From Planctomycetales bacterium (GTDB lineage Bacteria > Planctomycetota > Planctomycetia > Planctomycetales > Planctomycetaceae): a DNA stretch of 64,000 nt. Of the stretch, positions 56,172-64,000 are shown in pieces. The notes under the pieces were generated by a model. That model ran no database searches and was not told the origin of the DNA. It saw only the letters and a program-made list of their open reading frames with translations. The number at the start of each line of letters is the position of its first letter. Position 1 is the stretch's first letter. Location of the stretch: the NCBI GenBank assembly GCA_026400835.1, contig JAPLOA010000035.1, positions 124,001 through 188,000 of the forward strand. Reading direction: 5' to 3'. The position numbers and the translations under genes are program-made.

Positions 56172-57038
56172 ATGGGCATTGAGAATCGGGAATACCTGCG
56201 AGACGAATACGACGGTCCTGGACCAATGCGCTTTTCGGCGTCATCTGTGCAGGTCAAGCTGATCATTGTCACGGTCGCTGTTTTCATTTTGCAGCTCCTG
56301 ACGACTCGTAATGGTGATTCCGTCGTGACTCGCTGGCTGGACCTTAGCGGCCCCGATCTCTATCAACGCGGTCAGGTTTGGCGATTGTTGACCTATGCCT
56401 TCTGCCATAGCGTCAACGATCCATTCCATCTGATCTTCAACATGATGACGCTGTACTTTGCTGCAGAGACTCTGCAGAGACTGCTTGGGCAGAAGGAACT
56501 GTTGTGGTTTTACTGCTGCTCGGCGATGTTCGCCGGCATGTCGGCAGTCGTCGTCTATGCAGTTATGGACAGAAACGCGGCTGTCATCGGAGCTTCCGGC
56601 GCAGTCTGTGCGATGTTTGGTGTCGTAACAATGCATTACCCTCGACAACGCGTGATGTTGATGGGGTTGTTTCAGATGGAAATGCGTTGGGTGCTTGCTG
56701 TTTTCATGCTGTTGCCCGTATTGATGGGACAACTGAGTGGCACACGAGTATCCCATGCCGCGCATTTTGGCGGCCTGCTGTTTGGATATCTGTACTTCAA
56801 ATCACACATGCAGCTCAGTCGCTGGTGGGATAACTTCGCCGGACGCATCGCGATGAAGCGTCGCAATAAGGGTAAACTCAGGATCTTTGCACCAACGGCA
56901 GCGACCGATTCCAATCTTCACGCCCAGATGGATGCAATCCTCGACAAGATCAATCGTGAAGGCGAAGCCAGCCTGACACAGCGTGAACGCAACGTTCTGA
57001 TTCAGGCCGGTAACAAGCTGCGAAAAGAACGCGGTTAG
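56172..57038 (+). CDS. Rhomboid-family intramembrane serine protease
   Basis: 288 aa with six hydrophobic segments in the rhomboid order. Catalytic Ser is in IGASGAVCAMFG (S142) and catalytic His in SHAAHFGGLLFG (H198); the first-loop WR motif appears as QVWRLLTYAFCH and the HLIFNM motif in PFHLIFNMMTLYF. The C-terminal 75 residues are a cytoplasmic tail (MDAILDKINREGEASLTQRE) of the type often seen with planctomycete rhomboids. Predicted active; substrates unknown. Confidence 0.9.
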   Translation: MGIENREYLRDEYDGPGPMRFSASSVQVKLIIVTVAVFILQLLTTRNGDSVVTRWLDLSGPDLYQRGQVWRLLTYAFCHSVNDPFHLIFNMMTLYFAAETLQRLLGQKELLWFYCCSAMFAGMSAVVVYAVMDRNAAVIGASGAVCAMFGVVTMHYPRQRVMLMGLFQMEMRWVLAVFMLLPVLMGQLSGTRVSHAAHFGGLLFGYLYFKSHMQLSRWWDNFAGRIAMKRRNKGKLRIFAPTAATDSNLHAQMDAILDKINREGEASLTQRERNVLIQAGNKLRKERG

Positions 57039-57059
57039 AGGTGACCATCAGGTCTGGAA

Positions 57060-58306
57060 TCAACGAAAATCATTGGCTGCGTTTTGCCGCTGATGGTAAG
57101 CAGCCAACGGTTCACACCGAAACGGGTGATGTTGTCGAAACTGATCAAGGCGTCGCGCCCCGCTTGCTTTCTGCTCTTCCGGAGCAGCTTCAGGACTCCG
57201 CGCTGCAAGCTCAACAGCCTTCCGGAAGTCTCTGAGCTCCGCGTGAGCCGCTGCCGGGATTGAAAGGACGAACCAGTGGTCGATTCCTGTTTGAGGTCCC
57301 AGCTTCTCGGCAATGTCCAGTGCTTGGTTTCCGTCTCTCAATGAGTCGTCATGGGCCCCGGTCAGCAGGACCGCGTAATTCCGCAGTGCGTGCAGGTTGT
57401 CTGGTTCACGTTTCAGGGCTTCCTGAAGCTCATCAACGGCCAGGTTAAACTGTTGATTCTCAGCCGCGACCAATGCTCGCAAAACTCGTGCGTGCGAATC
57501 GCCAGAACTGGCCGCCAGCACTAACTCAACGTCCGACGCCGCCTTTGCGAGTTCACTGCAATTCAGCAATGCCTCTGCTCGCATCAACCTTGCATTCTTC
57601 AGGTCCTCCTTGAGATCTTCTGCGACACTCATCGCGGAAATCACGTCATCGAACGCTGCAACTGCTTCGTCGAAACGAGGCATGGCTGACAGAATTCGTC
57701 CTCGAGCCACCTGAGTGCTGGCGGTCACCATTAAATTGTCTGCAGATAAAATGTTTGCAGAAGTTGAGACCTGTTGCAGGACGAGATCGTATTGCTCGAG
57801 AGCTTCCTGCCATTGCCTTTGTTTCCTTTCCAGGATTGTTGCAGGAAGCATGAAACTATTGACTCGATACTCTCCTTCAAGAAGCGGGATTGCACTCCGC
57901 AAATCACTCTCTGCTCGCTTGTAGTTTCCTTCAGCAAGATGGCAATCTGCAGCATGGCTCGCTGATAAAGTAACTCGGCTCGATCGTGCCCCTCAAAAGC
58001 CAACATCTGTGCCTGTGCTTTGATACGATCAGCGGCTTCCCGCGGCATCCAGTTCTTCTTTGGCGGTCGATACCGTCCTGAGGCGATAAAACGAAAGATC
58101 CCGTACGACAGCATGATCACAAAACCGCAGACATCGGCCAGTCTGAACCGGTTCCACGGTCGATAAAGCAACGGCGACGCGACACCCAAAGAAATGACAA
58201 CGCGATGATGACGAGTCAAAATTGTCGGCGACGTACGTTGATCATCAGCCTGATCTTTTATGATGCTACGAATCCGCAAACAAAAGATCGGTCCGCTGGG
58301 TTCCAT
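57060..58306 (-). pseudogene. TPR membrane protein split by a frameshift
   Basis: Two overlapping minus-strand frames together make one protein. The 5' part (58306 down to about 57945) has a membrane segment (LADVCGFVIMLSYGIFRFIA) and runs into RAELLYQRAMLQIA. The 3' part resumes one base out of frame as CHLAEGNYKRAESDLRSAIP and continues through several TPR motifs (RQWQEALEQYDLVLQQ, PRFDEAVAAFDDVISAM, FNLAVDELQEALKREPDNLH). The switch is near 57940-57955. It may be a real lesion, programmed shift or sequencing error. Its 5' end overlaps the nuclease gene 3' end by 41 bases. Past residue 230 the frame loses TPR character. Confidence 0.7.
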
Positions 58307-59288
58307 CCGAGTGAAATTTAGTGACTACCTCGCGAGCTTGCTTTCCGTTCTCGCGCAGCCACTGCACCATGGGACGAGTATAACCGTGAGTCACCAGGAC
58401 CTGCTCGGCCTCCGATCGCTCGATAGCAGTCAATAACCCCGGCCAGTCTGCATGATCAGAAAGTGGAAAGCCCACATCAACCGATCGTGCTCGGCGAGTT
58501 CCCTGGGTCAGGGCCCATCCGGATACGATGGCGGTCGACGTTTTCCCAAATCTGCTCATCCACGCCGAGTTGGCGACCATTGGCGGAGCAATGACCAGCA
58601 CGCCGCCCCAGTCGTTTCGCGCGGGAGCCTGTGTTGGCAACCATGTCGCCGGCAATTCAATTCCCGTCGCTCGATAATCCTGATTCAGCATTTCAACTGA
58701 GGGATGACAAAAGATGGGACCCAGAGCGGCATCAACTCCGGCGATGACGCGCTGAGCTTTCCCGAGGGAATACGCCAGAACCACCGCAGCCACATTGTCA
58801 GCTCGACACTGTTTCCACCAGCGATTAATGTCTTCGAACACATATTCCTGAGCTGGCCAGCGATAGACTGGCAACCCAAACGTTGATTCTGTCACAAAGG
58901 TGTGGCACTTCACATGCTCAAACGGAGTGCATGTGCGGTCCGGTTCAATCTTGTAATCGCCACTAATGACCCAGATCTCGCCCTGATACTCGACCCGCAC
59001 CTGAGCCGACCCAAGAATGTGGCCGGCTGGATGGAGTGACACAGTGACTCCATTCATCAATACCGTTTCACCAAACGCCAAAGTATCAATGCTCGCGGAA
59101 GGTCCAAGCCGCGTCCTCAGAACTCGCCGACCTTCCTTTGAGGTGAGATATTTCCCGGAGCCTGCTCGCGCATGATCTCCATGCGCATGAGTAATGACGG
59201 CCCTGGACACTCGACGCACCGGGTCGATATAAAAATCCCCCACTTCGCAGTAGAGCCCGGCTGGAGTTTCCTGAATCAGTGATTTCAT
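58266..59288 (-). CDS. MBL-fold, ligase-associated DNA exonuclease-like protein
   Basis: 340 aa from ATG 59288 (MKSLIQETPAGLYCEVGDFY); the open frame extends 32 codons upstream. Metallo-beta-lactamase fold with the motif THAHGDHARAG, further metal ligands in HPAGHILGSAQV and SGDYKIE, and the terminal beta-CASP-type elements FPLSDHADWPGLL and VLVTHGYT. It belongs to the mRNA 3'-processing-factor-like nucleases that accompany ATP-dependent DNA ligase and helicase in DNA repair clusters. The ligase partner is not in the window. Confidence 0.87.
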   Translation of the reverse strand: MKSLIQETPAGLYCEVGDFYIDPVRRVSRAVITHAHGDHARAGSGKYLTSKEGRRVLRTRLGPSASIDTLAFGETVLMNGVTVSLHPAGHILGSAQVRVEYQGEIWVISGDYKIEPDRTCTPFEHVKCHTFVTESTFGLPVYRWPAQEYVFEDINRWWKQCRADNVAAVVLAYSLGKAQRVIAGVDAALGPIFCHPSVEMLNQDYRATGIELPATWLPTQAPARNDWGGVLVIAPPMVANSAWMSRFGKTSTAIVSGWALTQGTRRARSVDVGFPLSDHADWPGLLTAIERSEAEQVLVTHGYTRPMVQWLRENGKQAREVVTKFHSDGTQRTDLLFADS

Positions 59289-59393
59289 GAAATCATTCGA
59301 AGAAGTGCAGAAGTGCTCTGGGTCAACGCGATGAACGCCAGTGGCGTGAACTATTTTAGCGGCATGGCGATTGAGTCTTGCCAAAACTCAATT

Positions 59394-59449
59394 GTAGGTT
59401 GGACATTCTTGTCCGACCATGAACTGACGGGCAAGAATGCTCATCCTAC
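59394..59449. repeat. Palindromic repeat, family B (inverted copy)
   Basis: Arms GTAGGTTGGACATTCTTGTC and GGGCAAGAATGCTCATCCTA; reverse complement of the copy at 36214-36269 with about four changes in the arms. It lies between the nuclease start and rpoD. Confidence 0.75.
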
Positions 59450-59477
59450 CCGCAAGTCAGGCCTTGTTGATCCAGTA

Positions 59478-59542
59478 CGTTAGCGGTAAGCCACAGTCGT
59501 CGTTGCTCGACTTCACTGTCGCCTTCGGCTCGCCGTTAAACG
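59478..59542. repeat. Degenerate family C palindrome
   Basis: CGTTAGCGGTAAGCC on the left and GGCTCGCCGTTAAACG on the right match the inner arms of the element at 52807-52993, with a degenerate centre. Confidence 0.6.
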
Positions 59543-59620
59543 AGAACATTGAGGGCGCGATTAAATCATCAGCCCAGACCACGACACCGCTCCCAAAAGC
59601 ACAACGATCAAACCACCAAC

Positions 59621-59656
59621 AAAAAAGCACTGCCGGAAGCTTGTTCCGGCAGTGCT
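59621..59656 (-). terminator. Terminator of rpoD
   Basis: Perfect 13-bp stem (AGCACTGCCGGAA / TTCCGGCAGTGCT, loop GCTTG) followed on the minus strand by TTTTTT, 40 bases after the rpoD stop. Confidence 0.9.
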
Positions 59657-59695
59657 GAAAGTTCAACTGAGGGCTAACTTGTCAATCTGATCGAC

Positions 59696-61414
59696 TCAGG
59701 CGACGCCCAAATCTTCCATGGCTTCTGCTGGCTCGGGCACATCTTCGATGACAGGAAGCGGCATGTCGTCTTCCATATCAACGAATCCTTTCAGATGGAT
59801 CGCTCGAGTATGGTGCTGAAGTTTCTTCAGCGCCTTGCTTTCGATCTGACGAATTCGCTCGCGAGTCACCTTAAAGATACGACCGGTCTCTTCAAGCGTA
59901 TAGCTGTAGCCGTCCCCGAGACCATAACGCAACTTGATAATTTCGCGTTCGCGGTAGGTCAGACTCTTAAGAACATGGTCAATCTTGTCACGCAGCATCT
60001 GCTTGGCGGCTGATTCCGCCGGGCTGCTTTCGTGGCTGTCTTCCAGGAACTCACCGAAGCTGCTGTCTTCGCTTTCGCCGACTGGAGTATCCAAACTAAT
60101 TGGATGCTTCCAGGTCTTCATGATGCGTTCGGTTTCCTCGATGCTCATGCCGACCGCTTCGGCCAGCTCTTCGTTGCTTGGCTCACGTCCCGTCGCCTGG
60201 CGAATTTCTTCGGCCTTGGCCTTAAGCATTGAGATGCTCTGGAACATGTGCACCGGAATACGAATCGTACGAGCATGGTCGGCGACAGCACGAGTAATCG
60301 CCTGACGAATCCACCATGTCGCGTACGTCGAGAACTTGTAGCCGCGACGATACTCGTACTTCTCGACGCCACGCATCAGACCGGCGTTACCTTCCTGGAT
60401 CAGGTCCAGGAAGCTCAGGCCACGGTTTCGATACTTCTTGGCAATCGAAACCACCAGACGCAGATTGCCGCCGGACAGTTTCTGTTTGGCATCGGTCCAA
60501 CCATCCAGACGCTTCTTGATTTCACGGCAGCGACGCAGGAACTGGTCCGGAGTTTCGAGCAGCATCTGCACGTACTCTTCCAATTCGCGTTCCAGAGCAT
60601 GTCGTTCGGTATCAGCCGTTCGCATGCCACGCAGGCAGGAGATTTCATCCTGCAGTTGTTCAATGCGTTCGCCAATCTGCAGCATCCGCTTCAGAACCGG
60701 TTGCAGGCGATGAGTTCGCACGCTCAGTTCTTCACAAAGGCTGCACATTTTTCGTCGACGAATGGTGATGACTTCGCCAAGAGTCGCTTTCTCTTTTGAC
60801 CCATCGACCAGCGTTCGCCACCTCAGGAACTCTGCCTTGTTCAACTCCATCAGATGACGAAGCGTACGAAGATTCAACTCCATACGACCTTCGATCTGCT
60901 CCTTACGGACATCTTCGGTTTCAGATGTTCGCAGAGTTCGCTCGAAAGGCAATTCGCCGCGACGAACCTTTTCGATGGTCTCGACGGCAATGTTCAATGC
61001 GAAGTCCGACTCGAGCATATGCCGACGCATACGCTTGCGAGTGATTTCGATCTGCTTGGCAAGAAAGATTTCTCGATCACGTGTCAGCAGCGGGATGTTC
61101 CCCATCTGGCTGAGATACATTCGGATCGGGTCACGAGATGACAATGCTGATGTTTCAGGACCCAGAAGCGCGCGAGCGGCTTTCTCTGCCTGAGCCTGTT
61201 TGACCTCTTCCTCGACCGGTGGTGGTTCGAGGTTGATATCCGGGTCTTCGATAAAGTCGAGCCCAGCGTCGTCCAGAGAGATGATCAGCGAATCGACCAT
61301 CAGCGGATCGCCGCCTTCGTCAGGCAGCCAGGCATGCGCCTGCTGTACCGTGACAAATCCTCGCTCTTTTCCCTGCTTGATGATCGCCTTCAATCCAGCA
61401 TCCAGACGATACAC
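59696..61414 (-). CDS. rpoD: RNA polymerase primary sigma factor
   Basis: 572 aa from a GTG start at 61414, chosen because AAGGGG lies 7 bases upstream; a TTG at 61471 is the only longer start. Region 1.1-like N-terminus ([20 protein letters not shown]), region 1.2 ([20 protein letters not shown]), non-conserved region (about 150-320), region 2 ([40 protein letters not shown]), region 3 ([17 protein letters not shown]) and region 4 ([37 protein letters not shown]) are all present. It directs housekeeping transcription. An acidic tail ends the protein. Confidence 0.95.
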   Translation of the reverse strand: MYRLDAGLKAIIKQGKERGFVTVQQAHAWLPDEGGDPLMVDSLIISLDDAGLDFIEDPDINLEPPPVEEEVKQAQAEKAARALLGPETSALSSRDPIRMYLSQMGNIPLLTRDREIFLAKQIEITRKRMRRHMLESDFALNIAVETIEKVRRGELPFERTLRTSETEDVRKEQIEGRMELNLRTLRHLMELNKAEFLRWRTLVDGSKEKATLGEVITIRRRKMCSLCEELSVRTHRLQPVLKRMLQIGERIEQLQDEISCLRGMRTADTERHALERELEEYVQMLLETPDQFLRRCREIKKRLDGWTDAKQKLSGGNLRLVVSIAKKYRNRGLSFLDLIQEGNAGLMRGVEKYEYRRGYKFSTYATWWIRQAITRAVADHARTIRIPVHMFQSISMLKAKAEEIRQATGREPSNEELAEAVGMSIEETERIMKTWKHPISLDTPVGESEDSSFGEFLEDSHESSPAESAAKQMLRDKIDHVLKSLTYREREIIKLRYGLGDGYSYTLEETGRIFKVTRERIRQIESKALKKLQHHTRAIHLKGFVDMEDDMPLPVIEDVPEPAEAMEDLGVA

Positions 61415-61994
61415 GCGATTCCCCTTTTCAGAGTTCCACCATTTGTCACAACGCGTGTCGCCGACAAACAATGGCGGAGCATTCCGCTCCCGGTTTTAAC
61501 GAGTGTCCGTGCCTCCGTGGTGAGACACACGCATCGTCAGCACACCGCTGACGCGCCCTGCCAGTTCGACTCCTGCTCAGATATGAGCGACCGGCTGTTT
61601 CAGCAAACCAGCATACCCATGAATCTGAAAAATCAATCGACCGTCAGGCCAAAAAAACAAGGATCAGCAGATCCGTCTCGAAGTCAGTTACACCAACTTC
61701 CGGAATTCCACTGAAACTCCCACTTCCAAACACCACTGACTTGAGTCCAATCTGCGGATTATTCGCGTCCGGACCGCCTTACGTCAACGTTCTGGGCCGA
61801 TAGTTTATTGTCTTTCTTTAACTGTGTCTCATGTTTTTCTCGAATCACCCTTCGCCAGATTCACAAAATTCCGAGCCATTTCGCAGCCTCGACCAAACAA
61901 ATCTGCCGCTGAGGAACGCTTTTCATTAGACTGCAGCCTCACAGATTGAATGCATCCTTGTTTCATTTCAACATCTCCTTTCGCCTGACTGTTC
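61415..61994. other. Divergent region rpoD/smpB
   Basis: 580 bases holding the promoters of both genes. No repeat, tRNA or tmRNA-like structure recognised, and the short plus-strand frames have no ribosome binding site. Confidence 0.4.
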
Positions 61995-62492
61995 ATGGCC
62001 TCGCCGAATAACAAATCGAAATCATCCAAAGACTCCAGCGGTCCGGAACGCCAGATCGTGTGCACCAATCGCAGGGCTCGCCACGAATACGATGTGCTGG
62101 ATGAGATCGACTGCGGCATCGTGCTGACGGGCAGCGAAGTCAAAAGCATTCGTAACAACAAGATCACAATCGAAGAAGCTTACGCCCGCGTTGATGACCA
62201 CGAAGTCTGGCTCGTTGATTGCGATATCGCCGAATACGCTCAGGCCAGCATCTACAACCATGCCCGCCAGCGAAAAAGAAAGCTGCTTCTGAATCGACGC
62301 GAAATTCGCAAGTATGTCGAAGCCGCTGAAAGTGATGGACAAACACTCATACCCCTGGCGGTGTTCTTTCAGCGCGGGCTGGTGAAGATCCGACTGGGGC
62401 TATGCAAAGGCCGCAAGCTTCACGACAAACGTCAGAAGCTTAAAGAACAGGATGCTCGAAAAGAAATGCGCGAAGCCAAAGCTCGCAGGTAA
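61995..62492 (+). CDS. smpB: SsrA-binding protein
   Basis: 165 aa, normal length. SmpB landmarks: RQIVCTNRRARHEYDVLDEI, the strand CGIVLTGSEVKSIRNNKITI, the turn DHEVWLVDCDIAEYAQASIY and the tail KKIRLGL-type segment RGLVKIRLGLCKGRKLHDKR ending in a basic helix (EQDARKEMREAKARR). It binds tmRNA and positions it in stalled ribosomes for trans-translation. A Ser/Lys-rich N-terminal extension of about 18 residues precedes the core. The tmRNA gene is not visible in the window. Confidence 0.95.
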   Translation: MASPNNKSKSSKDSSGPERQIVCTNRRARHEYDVLDEIDCGIVLTGSEVKSIRNNKITIEEAYARVDDHEVWLVDCDIAEYAQASIYNHARQRKRKLLLNRREIRKYVEAAESDGQTLIPLAVFFQRGLVKIRLGLCKGRKLHDKRQKLKEQDARKEMREAKARR

Positions 62493-62690
62493 TGCGTTGT
62501 GGATCCAGAACGACATCGACTCTATAGAATAGCGTGAGAGTTTGCTTCCGAATCGACTTGAGTGCTACAACCGCTCACTCATCACATCTGGCCAATTTGT
62601 CAATTTATGAGAGGTGTGTGCAGCGGAGCGAAACACACCAATGCGGATTCGTCGAAAGCCATGGTGCTACGGCGCAGAAACGCAGGAGAT

Positions 62691-62880
62691 CATCATAACC
62701 CGACGCGTGAGCGAGGGATTTTCCCAAACACTGCGTGAAACGCAGAAGCTCAATCCCTCGCTCACGCAGCGGGTTGGGATAGTCGCAAACGCGCAACTTC
62801 AAGGCGAGTGAGCGAGGGATTGTTCTGAGGCGTTTGCGAAGTGTCTCCGTAAATCCCTCGCTCACGCTTCGAGTTGGGAT
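62691..62880. repeat. Family A repeat, four-half-site form
   Basis: Four alternating half-sites (62691-62720, 62752-62780 inverted, 62803-62821, 62851-62880 inverted) with the core GACGCGTGAGCGAGGGAT, and the same internal spacer GCAAACGCGCAACTTCAA as the 12138-12311 copy. It ends 1 base before the stop codon of the methylase gene. 62493-62690 shows nothing else. Confidence 0.8.
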
Positions 62881-62881
62881 T

Positions 62882-63706
62882 TCAGTGCATCACACTCATG
62901 TGCTGCCGTCGACATTCGTAAAGAACAATGCCAGCCGCGACGGCCGCGTTTAGTGACGCAACCCCACCCAGCATTGGAATGGCAACCGGAGCGCTCGCCT
63001 CAGCCAAGAGTTCCGGAGCAATTCCCGCAGATTCAGAACCAACAATCATCGCCTGAGCCCCGTGCATGTCGCAGTTCCAAAGCAGACTGTCAGACTTCTC
63101 TGAGGCGGCCAACACGTTCACCCCGTGCGTCTTCAACTCGCGCAGTGCCTTAAGAAGATCGGGGACTCGATAAATCGAAAGATGATTGACCGCTCCGGAA
63201 GAAGCACGGGCGACATGCGGGGTTACCGACACCTGAGCCCGCTCACCGATGATTACGCCGTCCACTTGTGACGCATCGCAACATCGAAGAATGGCTCCAA
63301 AATTGTGAGCATCCTGGAGGCGATCACAGACAACAAACAGCGGCGGCAGATTGCGTCCACCGGCGGATCGTTCTTCAGCTGATTGTCGGAGCAGTAGCTG
63401 CAGATCTTCGAACGTGCCGCAGGGGAATTCACCCATCCGAGCCAGAAAGCCCTGATGCTCTTCCGTGCGACATAATTCTGTGAGCCGAGAACCTGGTACC
63501 TCCTGAAGTCTCAGACGAACCGCCGAAGCCAGCCGGCCAGCCTCGTCAATGATCTCACGAGGCAAATCCTCGTCCAGGAGCAGCTCGACAACCGGCCAGC
63601 GGCCTGCTGTAAGGGTTTCCATGACGGCGTAACGCCCCCATAACCAGCTTCTTTGGTGACTTGCGGCGAGACTTCGGGACGTCTTTTTCTGTGAACTTCG
63701 ACTCAT
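62882..63706 (-). CDS. TrmH-family (SpoU) RNA 2'-O-methyltransferase
   Basis: 274 aa. N-terminal L30e-like substrate-binding domain (residues 20-100, LWGRYAVMETLTAGRWPVVE) and C-terminal SPOUT knot with the three motifs: DRLQDAHNFGAILRCCDA, AMIVGSESAGIAPELL and SLNAAVAAGIVLYE. It resembles RlmB-type enzymes that methylate 23S rRNA, but the exact target cannot be read. A GGAG lies directly before the ATG. Confidence 0.9.
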   Translation of the reverse strand: MSRSSQKKTSRSLAASHQRSWLWGRYAVMETLTAGRWPVVELLLDEDLPREIIDEAGRLASAVRLRLQEVPGSRLTELCRTEEHQGFLARMGEFPCGTFEDLQLLLRQSAEERSAGGRNLPPLFVVCDRLQDAHNFGAILRCCDASQVDGVIIGERAQVSVTPHVARASSGAVNHLSIYRVPDLLKALRELKTHGVNVLAASEKSDSLLWNCDMHGAQAMIVGSESAGIAPELLAEASAPVAIPMLGGVASLNAAVAAGIVLYECRRQHMSVMH

Positions 63707-63973
63707 CTCCGGAGTCTAATGGCCAGAGGTCCGTGTGTGCCAGCGCCTTCCGGGAATCCTGACCCATCAGACGGGAATCCTCAAATCATGGCATTTCTTC
63801 GACTCCGCATCTCTGCGAGAATCCAGAGCGAAGCGGTTGATTCGAAGAATCTGGCAAGTCACACCACAGGAACTCCCCTTGGTTCAAGGCTCGAAATTCC
63901 CTATCGTCCGCGTCAAATTTTTGACACATTCTGTTCTTCAGGTTCCAGCGGTCTCAGCACCTCTGCCGATTTC

Positions 63974-64000
63974 ATGAAACGCACTCTGCTTAAATCCAAG
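63974..64000 (+). CDS. panD: Probable start of panD (cut by window edge)
   Basis: Only nine codons are visible: MKRTLLKSK. This matches the first residues commonly seen in aspartate 1-decarboxylase, where the N-terminus reads like RTLLKSKIHRATV. The decarboxylase makes beta-alanine for pantothenate and CoA. There is no clear ribosome binding site and the evidence is short, so this is tentative. The stretch 63707-63973 otherwise shows nothing supported. Confidence 0.4.

Noticed and set aside
63735-63977. 80-codon plus-strand frame before the putative panD start
   Set aside because: No ribosome binding site or recognisable motif; it overlaps the probable panD start in another frame.

Overview
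The window is chromosomal DNA from a planctomycete, most likely of the Planctomycetaceae/Gimesia-Fuerstiella side of the phylum. The evidence is the set of lineage-typical families: a DUF1559 prepilin-like protein, a DUF1501 Tat protein, a BBP7-type outer-membrane protein, two ASPIC/UnbV (CRTAC1-like) FG-GAP proteins, a PqqD-M50-HlyD fusion, a spd-type EF-G and abundant short intergenic palindromes. I cannot name the species.

Positions 1 to about 8237 are the right part of a small integrative element. Its genes are all on the minus strand: a tyrosine recombinase cut by the left edge, small hypothetical genes, an HExxH metalloprotein, a coiled-coil protein, a zinc-ribbon protein, a DnaB-N/RepA-type replicative helicase with direct repeats at its 3' end, a DUF3102-like protein, an AlpA/excisionase-type HTH protein and a protein of unknown function. 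The element ends in the 3' half of a tRNA-Phe(GAA), interpreted as attR, followed by the host terminator. No capsid, portal, large terminase or conjugation gene is visible.

From 8.3 to 16 kb lie a secreted protein and a three-gene set (GAF-HlyD, periplasmic adaptor, PqqD-M50-HlyD), a probable export or peptide-processing system. From 16 to 23 kb are pyrC, an acetyltransferase, a NYN nuclease, a sodium/solute symporter and ATP sulfurylase (sat). From 23.6 to 34 kb is an envelope cluster: TPR protein, heptaheme cytochrome c, CRTAC1-like lipoprotein, small membrane-anchored protein, DUF1559 protein, then a second CRTAC1-like lipoprotein, TPR protein and small lipoprotein. From 34 to 43 kb are a CBS protein, a His-rich lipoprotein, an APC permease, a Tat amidohydrolase, a GT-C-like membrane protein and an FHA protein.

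From 43 to 64 kb the content is mostly housekeeping: ABM monooxygenase, ispH, obgE, Rieske protein, BBP7 protein, DUF1501 protein, a KAS-family synthase, fusA, a rhomboid protease, a frameshifted TPR gene, a DNA-end-processing MBL nuclease, rpoD, smpB, a TrmH-family methylase and probably the first codons of panD.

At least three families of palindromic, MITE/REP-like repeats occupy the intergenic gaps (near 12.0-12.3, 36.2, 44.4, 52.7-53.1, 59.4 and 62.7-62.9 kb). All functional calls are from reading the translated sequence; no database search was possible.
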